Positions 16,031-25,386 are shown, counted from the first letter of the stretch. The stretch: 64,000 bases of DNA from Desulfallas sp. Bu1-1 (GCF_015594625.1 NZ_JADNRQ010000009.1:1-64000), one strand, 5' to 3'. The notes: generated from the letters alone by a model not told the origin. Numbers and translations are program-made.

Positions 16031-16789
16031 ATGGATCAATACAGCGGGTTGGCCCGTATATATGATTACCTGGTTTCCGGTGTTGATTTTGAAGGCTGGA
16101 TCGATTATGTGGAGGCATTAATGCATCATTTTAACCTCCGGGCCGGAAGCGTCGCAGACCTGGCCTGCGGAACGGGCAACACGACCATTCCTTTTGCCCG
16201 GCGCGGCTACAAGACAACCGGCGTCGATATAGCCGGTGAAATGCTGGCATGCGCCCGTAATAAAGCGGCGGCGGATGGTTTGGAAATAAATTTTATCCAA
16301 CAGGATATGAGACATTTTACCTTACCCGAAAAAGTCGATCTGGTAACCTGTTTTCACGACGGTTTAAATTATTTACCGGATATCAGCGATATTAAAAAAA
16401 CTTTCCTGAGAGTTCATGAAAACCTGAATGAAAAAGGGGCGTTTATCTTTGACCTTAATGCCGTGATCTGGACGGCCGGAGTTGATCACAATGTCGCCGT
16501 GGTCGACGAACAGGATATTACCTTAATTTGGGAAACAAGCTACAACGATATAATTAACACCTGGCAAATCAAACTTACCGGTTTTGTTCGGGAAAACAAC
16601 CATTACTATAAATTTACGGAAATACACAGTGAAAAAGCATACAACCCGGAAGACATCGCCGCCTGCCTGCGGGAATCCGGATTTGACCTGCTGGGCAGCT
16701 TCAACGCCTTTAGCTTCGACCCGATACAACATAACAGCGTCCGTCATTTTTATGTTGCGCAAAAATTAAACCGGGGTGATGTAAAATGA
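16031..16789 (+). CDS. class I SAM-dependent methyltransferase
   Basis: This 252-residue methyltransferase has motif I VADLACGTGNTTIPFA (about residue 41), TTGVDIAGEML, an acidic QQDMRHF and DLVTCFHDGLNYL. Its substrate cannot be told from sequence. The stop overlaps the start of the MTA phosphorylase-type gene (ATGA), so the two are cotranscribed. A link to recycling of SAM by-products is plausible but unproven. Confidence 0.85.
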   Translation: MDQYSGLARIYDYLVSGVDFEGWIDYVEALMHHFNLRAGSVADLACGTGNTTIPFARRGYKTTGVDIAGEMLACARNKAAADGLEINFIQQDMRHFTLPEKVDLVTCFHDGLNYLPDISDIKKTFLRVHENLNEKGAFIFDLNAVIWTAGVDHNVAVVDEQDITLIWETSYNDIINTWQIKLTGFVRENNHYYKFTEIHSEKAYNPEDIAACLRESGFDLLGSFNAFSFDPIQHNSVRHFYVAQKLNRGDVK

Positions 16790-17619
16790 GTCAAGACCTG
16801 ATACCGGCGGCTGGTTACGCCGTAATCGGAGGTTCGGGTACTTTTTCCATCAATTTTCCCGAAGACCTGGGCCTGCAAGAAATTGAAGTAATTAACGACA
16901 AATTAACTTTCGCCACACCTTTTGGTGAAAGCCCCACATTTAAATTGTTTACCTGCGGCAACAAACGCGTTTTGACATGTAAAATGCATGGATGGCGCGC
17001 CGGGTGCAGCCGGGGTGACGCTTCAAGACAATTATTCTGGGTTCTTCAGCAAGCCGGCGTTAAAAAAATTATCGTTGATGGGGGGGTAGGGTCCATCAAC
17101 CACCTTTTAAAGCCCCGCGACATATTAATACCCTCCGATTATCTTGATTTTTCCATGCGTAAAGACGTGGGTCTGGGCGGATCCTTTTTACTGAGCATGA
17201 GGCAACCCGTCTGCCCTCAAATAGCGCGAACTTTATTCACCACGGCCGAGCGTTTACATAAAACGGGCAAGGTTTTTGACCGCGGAATATACGCAGTTAC
17301 CGATGGCAGGCACTTTGAGAGCCCCGCCGAGGTCCAAATGCTCGCCCGCCTGGGTGCTGACATGGTTGGCCAGAGCATGTGCCCCGAAGTTTACCTGGCC
17401 CGGGAAATAGGCGCCTGTTACGGGCGCATTGATATAGTGGTGAACTATGCCGAAGGAATTGTTGCCGATTGGGAACATCGCGAGTTGGCCGACATATTTT
17501 ACAATGAATCGAAGACCATTGCCTCCATCGTCATTGAAACGCTTAAGCAACTGGACGAAAGTGACGCCTGTGGTTGCCCGGAGCTAAGATATAACACTCT
17601 TTTGCGGGATGATCATTAA
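16786..17619 (+). CDS. MTA phosphorylase-family nucleosidase
   Basis: This 277-residue protein belongs to the PNP/MTAP phosphorylase family: AVIGGSGTF at the N-terminus for phosphate binding, MHGWRAGCSRGD in place of the common RHGxxH region, VDGGVGSINHLLKPRD and GADMVGQSMCPEVYLAREIG near residue 190. Members split 5'-methylthioadenosine or related nucleosides with phosphate. The departure from the usual HGxxH motif leaves the exact substrate open. It overlaps the methyltransferase gene by four bases. Confidence 0.8.
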   Translation: MSQDLIPAAGYAVIGGSGTFSINFPEDLGLQEIEVINDKLTFATPFGESPTFKLFTCGNKRVLTCKMHGWRAGCSRGDASRQLFWVLQQAGVKKIIVDGGVGSINHLLKPRDILIPSDYLDFSMRKDVGLGGSFLLSMRQPVCPQIARTLFTTAERLHKTGKVFDRGIYAVTDGRHFESPAEVQMLARLGADMVGQSMCPEVYLAREIGACYGRIDIVVNYAEGIVADWEHRELADIFYNESKTIASIVIETLKQLDESDACGCPELRYNTLLRDDH

Positions 17620-17689
17620 ATTCAGATAAGTAGTAATTTGAGGTACCTTAAACCGTTATGCCGTTTTTACGTGCTATTGTCCTTATTTG

Positions 17690-17714
17690 AAAAAAACTCC
17701 GCCTTGAGCGGAGT
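17690..17714 (-). terminator. terminator of the liv operon
   Basis: On the minus strand ACTCCGC pairs with GCGGAGT around a five-base loop and is followed by a T-run (the A-run at 17690-17695). Confidence 0.85.
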
Positions 17715-17740
17715 TTCTGTTGCGGCCTATGAGACAAATT

Positions 17741-18451
17741 TCAGGCAATTTCCCCCAGGTACGCCGAGCGTACCTTTTCATTTTGCTGCAGCTCCCTGGC
17801 ATCTCCGGATAATACCACCCGGCCGGTTTCCAGTACGTAGGCCCGGTGGGCCACCTGCAAAGCCATAAAGGCGTTTTGTTCAACCAGTAAAATGGTAGTT
17901 CCCTGGCTGTTAATGGTTGAGATGATGGAAAATATCTCTTCCACCAGGATGGGGGAAAGACCCATGGACGGTTCATCCAGCAATAATAACTTGGGCTTGG
18001 ACATCATACCCCGGCCAATGGCCAGCATTTGCTGTTCTCCGCCTGAAAGGGTACCGGCCAATTGTTTGGCGCGCTCTTTCAGGCGGGGAAAGCGGGTAAA
18101 AACTTCGTCCAGCGATGCGGCAATTTCCCCCTTGTCGCGTCTGGTATAGGCCCCCATGCGTAAGTTTTCCAGCACCGTCATATCGCCAATAACCTTGCGC
18201 CCCTCCGGAACATGGGAAAGACCCATTTCTACTATTTTATGGGGAGGGATGCCGGTGATATTCCGTCCCTCAAAGGTGATGGTGCCTGCTTTAGGCTTAA
18301 TCAGGGACGAAATGGTACGCAGGGTAGTGCTTTTGCCCGCACCGTTGGCCCCAATCAATGTCACGATTTCACCCTGTTTTACTTCAAAGGATATACCGTG
18401 AAGGGCTTTAATTAACCCGTAATATATATCCAGATCTTTAACTTCCAGCAT
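17741..18451 (-). CDS. livF: branched-chain amino acid ABC transporter ATPase LivF
   Basis: This 236-residue ATPase has Walker A GANGAGKST, the LSGGEQQ signature, Walker B LLLLDEPSMGLSP and the switch His in LLVEQN region order typical of LivF. It couples ATP hydrolysis to amino acid import together with LivG. It is the last gene of a five-gene minus-strand operon, and its start shares a base with the livG stop. A degraded copy of a close relative lies at about 34.8-35.2 kb. Confidence 0.93.
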   Translation of the reverse strand: MLEVKDLDIYYGLIKALHGISFEVKQGEIVTLIGANGAGKSTTLRTISSLIKPKAGTITFEGRNITGIPPHKIVEMGLSHVPEGRKVIGDMTVLENLRMGAYTRRDKGEIAASLDEVFTRFPRLKERAKQLAGTLSGGEQQMLAIGRGMMSKPKLLLLDEPSMGLSPILVEEIFSIISTINSQGTTILLVEQNAFMALQVAHRAYVLETGRVVLSGDARELQQNEKVRSAYLGEIA

Positions 18452-19221
18452 CAGGCCACAGCCCCCTTGCCCAGGTATGCCTGCAATACCCGTGGATCTT
18501 GTCGTACGTCGCCCGGCAACCCGGCGGCGATGACCTGGCCGAAATCCATCACGACCACCCGCTCACAAAGGTTCATCACCAGGCCCATCTGGTGTTCGAT
18601 CAGTAGTACGGTAAGTTTAAATTGCTCTTTAATTGACCTGATCAATTGAACGAGGTTCATCACCTCGGAAGGGTTCATGCCGGCAGCCGGCTCATCCAGT
18701 AATAAAAGCCGCGGGTTACCTGCCAGGGCCCGGGCGATTTCCAGGCGGCGCTGGTCGCCGTAAGGCAGGCTGGCCGCAGTGTCATTGGCCCGGTGGGCCA
18801 GGTTTAAAGTGTCCAGCAACTCCATGGCGGCACCGGTAATTCTTTTCTCCTCGGCCCGGAATCTAGGCGTACGGAAAACCGCGTCAAGTAAACTGTAAGC
18901 TGCTTTGGGGTGGAAAGCGGCCCTAACATTGTCCAGAACAGTATTGTTTTTGAACAATCGAATGTTTTGGAATGTCCTGGCAATACCCGCATTGCATATA
19001 TCATGGGGAGGAAGGCCCACCAGGCTCCGCCCCTCAAAATTAATGATCCCCGAAGTGGGAGGGAAATGGCCGGTGATTAAATTAAAAACCGTTGTTTTGC
19101 CGGCCCCGTTGGGTCCAATCAGCCCGACGATTTCTCCGGGCTGGAGCGTTAAGTTGAAATTGTTCACTGCCTGCAACCCGCCAAAGGCCTTGCAAAGGTC
19201 TTTAACTTCCAGCAGCGACAT
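18451..19221 (-). CDS. livG: branched-chain amino acid ABC transporter ATPase LivG
   Basis: This protein of about 256 residues has Walker A GPNGAGKTTVFN, a DICNAGIARTFQNIRLF segment typical of LivG, a LPYGDQRRLEIARAL signature variant and Walker B LLLLDEPAAGMNP. The ATG at 19221 follows AAGGAGGG; the frame extends upstream but without support. It overlaps livM by 20 bases. It pairs with LivF at the inner face of the membrane. Confidence 0.93.
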   Translation of the reverse strand: MSLLEVKDLCKAFGGLQAVNNFNLTLQPGEIVGLIGPNGAGKTTVFNLITGHFPPTSGIINFEGRSLVGLPPHDICNAGIARTFQNIRLFKNNTVLDNVRAAFHPKAAYSLLDAVFRTPRFRAEEKRITGAAMELLDTLNLAHRANDTAASLPYGDQRRLEIARALAGNPRLLLLDEPAAGMNPSEVMNLVQLIRSIKEQFKLTVLLIEHQMGLVMNLCERVVVMDFGQVIAAGLPGDVRQDPRVLQAYLGKGAVA

Positions 19222-20206
19222 GTTGTTTTCCCTCCTTTGTGATGACGGCCCGCGGGGCAAAGAAGCCAAATTCCTTGTTGCCGAACAACCCCTGCCGGCG
19301 CACCAGTACCAGTACCACCAGCAATACCGCGTAGATGACGCCGCGCCAGTCCATAAACGCTTCCCCTAGGACGAACCGCAAACCTTCCAGTAAAAAAACC
19401 CAGCCAATGGCGGTAACCACCGTACCCGTTAAGCTGCCCATCCCACCGGCCACCACAATGATAAGAAAATTAAAGGATTGTAGGAAATCAAAGCTGGTGG
19501 GGTGTAAAAAAGGGTACCGGTGGGCGTAAATGCCTCCCGCCAGCCCGGCCAGAGCGCAGCCAAATATAAAAACCAACAGCTTATACTTGGCGGGGTTGAT
19601 GCCCACGGCTTTGGTGGCTATTTCATCTTCCCTGATGGAGGTGCAAACTCGCCCGTAAGTTGAATGCAAGAAATTGCGGGAAATAATTATCGCCAACGCA
19701 GTAAAAAACAGTACCCATTCAAAGGTGGCCACCTGGGGTATGCCGGTCATGCCAGTGGCCCCACCCAACTCGGGAATCAGTTTATTGGCATTATCCAAAC
19801 CGACCTTGACAATAACACCGAAGCCCAGGGTGGCAATACCCAGGTAATCCGATTGCAATCTCAGCACGGGTTTGCCGATTAAATAGGCCACCAGCCCGGT
19901 AAAGATTACACCCACAAACAATGATAGCAGGAAAGCGGGGATGCTTCCCGTACCCAGTGTTTTACTGACCAGACCGGCACTATAAGCCCCAAGGCCGTAA
20001 AAAGCGGCATGGCCGATGGAAAACTGGCCCGTAAAACCAAAAATCAGGCTGAGGCCCAGGGCACCGATAACATAAATCAGGCTCTGGTCGAGAACCCGCT
20101 GCCAGTACGGATTAATCACGCCCGAAATAACAGCAAACTTAACCACAGCATAAAAAACAACTACACCGATAATCGATTTAGCCAATTGATTACCCTTCAT
20201 TCCCAT
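19202..20206 (-). CDS. livM: branched-chain amino acid ABC transporter permease LivM
   Basis: This permease of about 334 residues has roughly ten hydrophobic segments and the LivM motifs FTGQFSIGHAAFYGLGAY and GLAGGIYAHRYPF. It forms the membrane channel with LivH. Three ATGs lie close together (20212, 20206, 20200); 20206 has the best distance to GGCGG. The C-terminal residues overlap the ribosome binding site and start of livG. Confidence 0.92.
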   Translation of the reverse strand: MGMKGNQLAKSIIGVVVFYAVVKFAVISGVINPYWQRVLDQSLIYVIGALGLSLIFGFTGQFSIGHAAFYGLGAYSAGLVSKTLGTGSIPAFLLSLFVGVIFTGLVAYLIGKPVLRLQSDYLGIATLGFGVIVKVGLDNANKLIPELGGATGMTGIPQVATFEWVLFFTALAIIISRNFLHSTYGRVCTSIREDEIATKAVGINPAKYKLLVFIFGCALAGLAGGIYAHRYPFLHPTSFDFLQSFNFLIIVVAGGMGSLTGTVVTAIGWVFLLEGLRFVLGEAFMDWRGVIYAVLLVVLVLVRRQGLFGNKEFGFFAPRAVITKEGKQHVAAGS

Positions 20207-20221
20207 AAGCATTACCGCCTT

Positions 20222-21106
20222 TTAAACCTTTTCCGGTTCCGTCCGACCGAGTATACCGGACGGCCTGAATAACAATACAATAATCAAAATGGCAAAAGCA
20301 ATGGCGTCACGCAACTGGGAGGAGATAAAAGCAGCCGTCATGGTTTCCACCTGGCCCATAATCAATGCTCCCAACACGGCGCCGGGGATAAGTCCAATCC
20401 CGCCCAATACCGCGGCAGTGAAGGCTTTTAATCCGGGCATGATCCCCATAAAGGGTTGGATTTGCGGATAGGCAATGGCGTAAAGCACTCCGCCCATGGC
20501 AGCCATGGCGGATCCAAGAGCAAACGTAAAGGAAATGGTGCGGTCCACATTAACGCCCATCAAGCGAGCGGCGTCATGGTCAAAGGAAACCGTACGCATG
20601 GCCGCGCCGACCTTGGTGCGATGGACAATCCACTGTAACAAGATTAACATGCCCACCACGGCAACCAGGATCAGCAATTGGATATTGGTAATTGTTATAC
20701 CGCCGATGTGCCAGCTTATTTCGGGCAGCGGGCGTTGCACCACGCGGTAGTTGGCGCCGAATACGAACTTCAGGGAACAAAAATATTCCAGGAAAAAAGA
20801 CACGCCGATGGCGCTGATCAGCGCCACGATGCGGGGAGCGTAACGCAGAGGCCGGTAGGCTATGCGTTCAATAACCACCCCGAGTATGGCGCATATTACC
20901 ATAGACACCAAAATGGCTACGGGCCAGGGTAGGCCCCAGTAGGTAAAACCGAAATAGCCCAAGAACGCGCCCACCATAAAGACGTCGCCGTGAGCAAAGT
21001 TAATCAGCTTGACAATACCGTACACCATTGTATAACCTAGGGCAATTAAAGCGTAAACCAGTCCCAACTGTATTCCGTTAATCACTTGATTCAAAAAAAA
21101 CTCCAT
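20222..21106 (-). CDS. livH: branched-chain amino acid ABC transporter permease LivH
   Basis: This 294-residue permease has the LivH features YALIALGYTMVYGI, LINFAHGDVFMVGAF near the N-terminus and AFTAAVLGGIGLIPGAVLG near the C-terminus, with about eight membrane segments. Together with LivM it forms the transport pore. A stem-loop separates it from livK, which may let the binding protein be made in excess. Confidence 0.92.
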   Translation of the reverse strand: MEFFLNQVINGIQLGLVYALIALGYTMVYGIVKLINFAHGDVFMVGAFLGYFGFTYWGLPWPVAILVSMVICAILGVVIERIAYRPLRYAPRIVALISAIGVSFFLEYFCSLKFVFGANYRVVQRPLPEISWHIGGITITNIQLLILVAVVGMLILLQWIVHRTKVGAAMRTVSFDHDAARLMGVNVDRTISFTFALGSAMAAMGGVLYAIAYPQIQPFMGIMPGLKAFTAAVLGGIGLIPGAVLGALIMGQVETMTAAFISSQLRDAIAFAILIIVLLFRPSGILGRTEPEKV

Positions 21107-21134
21107 GTCCTTAATACCCCCAAAAACGACATAG

Positions 21135-21167
21135 CCGGGGGAAAGAGCACAAAACCCTATCCCCCGG
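21135..21167 (-). promoter_or_regulatory. intercistronic stem-loop between livK and livH
   Basis: CCGGGGGA and TCCCCCGG pair across a 17-base loop. The T-run after the stem on the minus strand is weak and distant, so it is more likely a processing or attenuation element than a full terminator. Confidence 0.6.
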
Positions 21168-21180
21168 TTTTAAACTAATG

Positions 21181-22356
21181 TTATGGTTTAACAGTGGTAA
21201 CAAATTTGTAACTTCCGTCCTTTTGGACCTGGAGGATGGCAGCCGCTTTAACAGGGTTACCCTGATCGTCAAAGGTAATATTACCGGAAACCACCGGGTA
21301 ATCTTTAATGGCCTGCAGGGCTTCCTTAATCTTAGCCGGGTCATTGGACTTGGCGTCCTCAATGGCCTTCAATACCAGCTTGGTGGCGTCATATGCAAGA
21401 GTGGCGAAGGAATCCGGCTCAGAGCCGTACTTTTCTTTAAACTTAGTAACCCAGTTGGCCACTTCCGGGCGCGGGTCGTCCGAAGAATAGTGAGCGGTGA
21501 AATACCCGCCGTCCATAGTGGCAAAATCCAACTCGGTGGAGTCCCAACCGTCGCCGCCCAGGAATGCGGCGGTTATGCCCTTATCCCGGGCCTGTTTGCC
21601 GATCAAGCTGACTTTTTGATAGTAGTCCGGCAGGTATAGAATATCCGGTTGTTGCTTGGCAATATTTGTTAATACAGCAGAGAAGTCTACGTCCTGCTGG
21701 GCATAAGCCTCTTCGGCGATGACCTTGCCGCCGCCCTTTTCAAATTCTTGTTTAAACGCTTTTGCCAGCCCGATGGTATAATCGTTGCCCTGGTCATACA
21801 TAATGGCAGCGGTCTTGGCTTTCAAGTCATTAAGGGCAAACCTGGCCCCCACAGTGCCTTGGAAGGGGTCGATAAAGCAAGCCCGGAATATGTAATCCTT
21901 ACGGTCTGGGTCCATGGTAACCTTGGCGGCTGTGGCCGTGGGTGAAACCATTACCACACCTTTGGCCTGGGCAATGGCAGAGGCCGGGATAGTGCATTTC
22001 GAGGTTACAGATCCTACGATAGCTGCCACTTTATCCTGGTCGATCAGTTTTGTGGCCACGTTGGTTGCTTCAGTGGCGTCATTACGGTCATCAACAATTA
22101 CTTTCTCAATGGTAAAATCGCCGGCTTTGTAATTGGCCTCTTCCAAGGCCAGTTCAAATCCTTTTTGCACCGATTCGCCAAAAGTCTTAACGTCGCCTTG
22201 CAAGGGGGTCATTAGGCCGATCTTCACTACATTACCGCTGCTGCCGTTTTGCTCCTGTTGCGCGCCCTGTTCCTTGGCCCCGCCGCATCCGCTAACCACC
22301 AGGGCAACGGCTATAACGGCCACCGCTAAAAACAAAAACCATTTGGATTTACTCAC
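21181..22356 (-). CDS. livK: branched-chain amino acid-binding lipoprotein LivK
   Basis: This 391-residue protein has a lipoprotein signal peptide (Lys-rich start, hydrophobic core, lipobox VVSGC at about residue 24) followed by a linker rich in Gln and Gly and a periplasmic-type binding domain (VKIGLMTPLQGDVKTFG). It captures leucine, isoleucine, valine or related ligands outside the membrane and hands them to LivHM. GTG at 22356 follows GGGAGGTAGG. It is the first gene of the operon and has a leader of about 350 bases. Confidence 0.93.
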   Translation of the reverse strand: MSKSKWFLFLAVAVIAVALVVSGCGGAKEQGAQQEQNGSSGNVVKIGLMTPLQGDVKTFGESVQKGFELALEEANYKAGDFTIEKVIVDDRNDATEATNVATKLIDQDKVAAIVGSVTSKCTIPASAIAQAKGVVMVSPTATAAKVTMDPDRKDYIFRACFIDPFQGTVGARFALNDLKAKTAAIMYDQGNDYTIGLAKAFKQEFEKGGGKVIAEEAYAQQDVDFSAVLTNIAKQQPDILYLPDYYQKVSLIGKQARDKGITAAFLGGDGWDSTELDFATMDGGYFTAHYSSDDPRPEVANWVTKFKEKYGSEPDSFATLAYDATKLVLKAIEDAKSNDPAKIKEALQAIKDYPVVSGNITFDDQGNPVKAAAILQVQKDGSYKFVTTVKP

Positions 22357-22714
22357 TTAACCTACCTCCCATTATTTATTTTAAGTGACCTGAAAAATTT
22401 TGAGCCGGTTGGTTTATCCCCCCTCCACTTTCAGCTTTTTTGCATAAATTTAAAGCAATTAAAGTATATTCGTTGGGTGAGTGAATTTTCCTGCCGTTTA
22501 GACGGCTGTTTGCAAAATTTTTTGAAGATTGGGAGCAAGACGCATGTTTTCCCTGGTCTTGCTGGTATTGCTTCGGCAGAAACGGGCCCGGAAACATTAA
22601 AAGCAGGCATGGCACCGAGAGTTTAAACTTGGCGGATAATACAATAGTGGAATTTTTTTGAATAATAACCAACAATAAAAAAATTAGTGGTTTACAAGCT
22701 GGAATGATATAAGT
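22357..22714 (-). other. livK leader, no gene seen
   Basis: This interval holds the livK ribosome binding site and upstream sequence. A short hairpin GCCGT/ACGGC occurs at 22493-22506 and several G- and C-rich blocks at 22520-22620 could pair. No T-box or known riboswitch consensus was recognised. A 99-codon minus-strand frame here lacks a ribosome binding site and a protein-like composition. Confidence 0.4.
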
Positions 22715-23083
22715 TTAAGTTGCCGGGGTACCCTTATTTAATTCCTGCAGGTAGCATCTTATCTGCTTGATTATATTTATATATAACTTGAGTTCTTCGG
22801 CTGAACAATCCTTGACCGAGTTTACAAGCTCTTTGATCAATATATCTTCATCACTGGTCATGGCGGAAGGTTCTTTTTTCAATAAGTCCTCCACGTTGAC
22901 ATTTAAGGCGGCGGCGATTCTTTTCAACGTCTTAATGGAAGGTACTTTATTGCCGCGTTCCACCTGGCCGATGTAACTGTAGTGCAAGTTAGCTCTTTTA
23001 CCGAGACCTTCCTGGGTTAACCCCAACTTGAGCCGTGTTTCCCTGATTGCCTTGCCCAGAATTAATCCACCTTCCGGTTTCAA
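22715..23083 (-). CDS. XRE-family transcriptional regulator
   Basis: This 122-residue protein has an N-terminal helix-turn-helix of the Cro/C1 type (LGKAIRETRLKLGLTQEGL, then HYSYIGQVERG and PSIKTLKRIAAALNV, residues about 9-66). The C-terminal part is helical and acidic and may dimerise. It is divergent from trxB, with 112 bases between the two starts, so it could regulate itself and that gene. The target is not known. Confidence 0.88.
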   Translation of the reverse strand: MKPEGGLILGKAIRETRLKLGLTQEGLGKRANLHYSYIGQVERGNKVPSIKTLKRIAAALNVNVEDLLKKEPSAMTSDEDILIKELVNSVKDCSAEELKLYINIIKQIRCYLQELNKGTPAT

Positions 23084-23195
23084 AATAAATCCCTCCCATA
23101 CCTGGAAACAATAAAATTAAGATTTGCCATTACGGAAACAATATTGTAAAATAACGATATTAATTAAGCATTTTCTAAATGGAGGTAATTATAGA

Positions 23196-24122
23196 ATGGA
23201 TACATATGATGTCGTTATCATCGGCGGCGGACCGGCCGGTCTTGCCGCGGGAATATATGCATCTAGAGCGGCTCTGAAAACGCTGTTGCTTGAAAAGGGA
23301 ATGCCCGGCGGCCTTGCCGCAAGCACTGAAATAATTGAAAATTACCCGGGTTTTGCCGAGGGAATCGGCGGCCCGGAATTAATGATGCAAATGGAGGCCC
23401 AAGCTCGCCGGTTCGGCCTCGAGGTAAAGTCCGCCAATGCCGAATCAATAAAACCGGTTGAAAAAATTTTTGCAATCCAAACGGATGACGGCGAAATAAA
23501 AACTAAAACAGTAATCATAGCAACCGGCGCACAACCACAAAAACTTAAAGTTGAAGGTGAAGAGGAATTCCACGGTCGCGGCGTTTCCTATTGCGCAACG
23601 TGTGATGGGGCGTTTTTCAAGGACAAAATTGTTGCCGTGGTCGGCGGCGGCGATTCCGCAATCGAAGAAGCCTTGTATCTGACCAAGTTTGCCAGCCAGG
23701 TACACGTAATTCACCGCCGGGGCGAGTTAAGGGCAACCAAAATCCTTCAGCAGCGGGCAATGAATAACGAAAAAATTATTTTTCACTGGCACAGCGTCGT
23801 GGAAAAAATTGCCGGGCAGTCGACCGTCCAGGAAGTCACCCTGAAAGACGTTCGAACCGGGGAAACTGATAAACTTAACGTAAACGGCGTGTTTATTTAC
23901 GTTGGAACCCGTCCGGTTTCCGAACTGGTTGGCAACTTGGTTCAACTCAACGAGCGCAACTATATCATCACCGACGAGAACATGCACACATCCAGGCCGG
24001 GTATTTTTGCAGCGGGAGACGTCAGACAAAAAACACTCAGGCAGGTGGTAACCGCTGTGGCCGATGGAGCCATTGCTGCCGTCTCAGCTGAAAAATACAT
24101 TGAAGAAAACCTGAAGCCATAA
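23196..24122 (+). CDS. trxB: thioredoxin reductase
   Basis: This 308-residue flavoprotein has the FAD motif VVIIGGGPAGLAAGIYASRA at the N-terminus, the redox motif CATC in GVSYCATCDGAFF, the nucleotide loop VVGGGDSAIEEALYL and the C-terminal FAAGDVRQK FAD-binding motif. It reduces thioredoxin with NADPH or another donor. The ATG at 23196 follows TGGAGGT. A hairpin GCTGTATC/GATACAGC follows the stop, then a stronger terminator at 24295. Confidence 0.95.
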   Translation: MDTYDVVIIGGGPAGLAAGIYASRAALKTLLLEKGMPGGLAASTEIIENYPGFAEGIGGPELMMQMEAQARRFGLEVKSANAESIKPVEKIFAIQTDDGEIKTKTVIIATGAQPQKLKVEGEEEFHGRGVSYCATCDGAFFKDKIVAVVGGGDSAIEEALYLTKFASQVHVIHRRGELRATKILQQRAMNNEKIIFHWHSVVEKIAGQSTVQEVTLKDVRTGETDKLNVNGVFIYVGTRPVSELVGNLVQLNERNYIITDENMHTSRPGIFAAGDVRQKTLRQVVTAVADGAIAAVSAEKYIEENLKP

Positions 24123-24429
24123 AAAAAGATAGCTGTATCAACTGATACAGCGGAGAAAGGGAGAGGAGATTAGGTTATTAACAACTGATTACCTTTATTG
24201 TATTGAATAAATTGGGGCTCGGGAAATAGCTCTCGCTTAAACGGTTAAAATTGAGGCATTAACGGAAAAATACAGGTTAAACCGGTTGTCGCAACCCTCC
24301 TGAAACCCGGGAGGGCTTTTTATTTGTAAATTAAGATACTTTAAACAGGATTTCAACCTTTGAGCAGCGAAACACTAAATTTAAAAGGTTCGGAATTATT
24401 ATTCTAAATCGCCTGGGAGGATGTTCTAT
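24123..24429. other. noncoding interval between trxB and meaB
   Basis: It contains a hairpin at about 24131-24151 (GCTGTATC/GATACAGC), a purine-rich GGAGAAAGGGAGAGGAG block without a useful reading frame, and the terminator at 24295-24322. Nothing else was recognised. Confidence 0.5.
24295..24322 (+). terminator. terminator upstream of meaB
   Basis: CCCTCC (24295-24300) pairs with GGAGGG (24310-24315), followed by CTTTTTATTTG. Confidence 0.75.
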
Positions 24430-25386
24430 ATGCAGGATTTAATTGATAGATTTAAAGCGGGGGAAACCAGAGCGCTGGCCCGTTTGATATCAATGCTTGA
24501 AAATGAAGATCCTCAGCATGAGGAAATACTCAAACAGCTTTTTTATCGCACCGGTCAAGCTTACGTGGTCGGTTTTACCGGGTCGCCGGGTGCCGGAAAA
24601 AGCTCACTGGTGGACCAGGTGATTAAACATTTGCGCAAGGAGGGGCAAACCGTCGGCGTAATCGCCGTTGATCCAACGAGCCCTTTCACGGGCGGCGCTT
24701 TACTCGGCGATCGCATCAGAATGCAGGAGCATGCGCTGGACAAAGGCGTGTTTATCCGCAGTATGGGCACCAGAGGAAGCCTTGGGGGGTTGGCCAAAAC
24801 AACCAAGGATGTGGTCAAGGCCATGGACGCGTTCGGTTTTAACTGGGTAATTATAGAAACCGTGGGCGTTGGCCAGGCGGAACTTGATATCATGCACGTT
24901 GCTGATACCACGGTGGTCGTTCTCACCCCCGGAGCGGGGGATGCCATCCAGACCATCAAAGCCGGAATCATGGAAATTGCAGACGTGTTTGCAGTTAATA
25001 AATGTGACTTGCCTGGGGCGGATAAAGTAGCCGCCGAGGTGGAAATAATGCTGGACCAGCAATGTGATCAAGTTGGGTGGAGACCGCCGGTGAAACTGGT
25101 TTCATCCTTGACCGGGCAGGGCATTGCCGACCTGGTGGCGGCAATTAAAACACACCGTCAACACCTGGAAGACAATAGTTTATTGTCCTTAAAGCGGAGG
25201 GAAAGAATACGGTCTGAAGCGTTAGAAATAGTAAACTACAAGTGGCAACAGAAGATACTTAAGCAAATCAACATACCCGGCAGGCTTAACGACCAGCTGG
25301 AGCGGGTAATGAATAAAGAAATCGATCCGTATACCGCGGCGGATTTTATTTTGGATTACGTCGTTTCCGGACCAACCGGTAAATAA
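24430..25386 (+). CDS. meaB: methylmalonyl-CoA mutase-associated GTPase MeaB
   Basis: This 318-residue G3E GTPase has the P-loop GSPGAGKSSLVD (about residue 52), DPTSPFTGGALLGDRIRM, IIETVGVGQAELDI as switch/Walker B region and VNKCDLPGADK for guanine recognition. MeaB loads and protects the B12 cofactor of methylmalonyl-CoA mutase. The ATG at 24430 is nine bases after GGGAGG; the ATG at 24421 directly abuts that site. The mutase genes it serves lie 30 kb away in the sigma-54 operon, on the other strand. Confidence 0.93.
   Translation: MQDLIDRFKAGETRALARLISMLENEDPQHEEILKQLFYRTGQAYVVGFTGSPGAGKSSLVDQVIKHLRKEGQTVGVIAVDPTSPFTGGALLGDRIRMQEHALDKGVFIRSMGTRGSLGGLAKTTKDVVKAMDAFGFNWVIIETVGVGQAELDIMHVADTTVVVLTPGAGDAIQTIKAGIMEIADVFAVNKCDLPGADKVAAEVEIMLDQQCDQVGWRPPVKLVSSLTGQGIADLVAAIKTHRQHLEDNSLLSLKRRERIRSEALEIVNYKWQQKILKQINIPGRLNDQLERVMNKEIDPYTAADFILDYVVSGPTGK

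Noticed and set aside
22376-22675. 99-codon frame upstream of livK
   Set aside because: No ribosome binding site and an improbable composition; more likely part of the leader.
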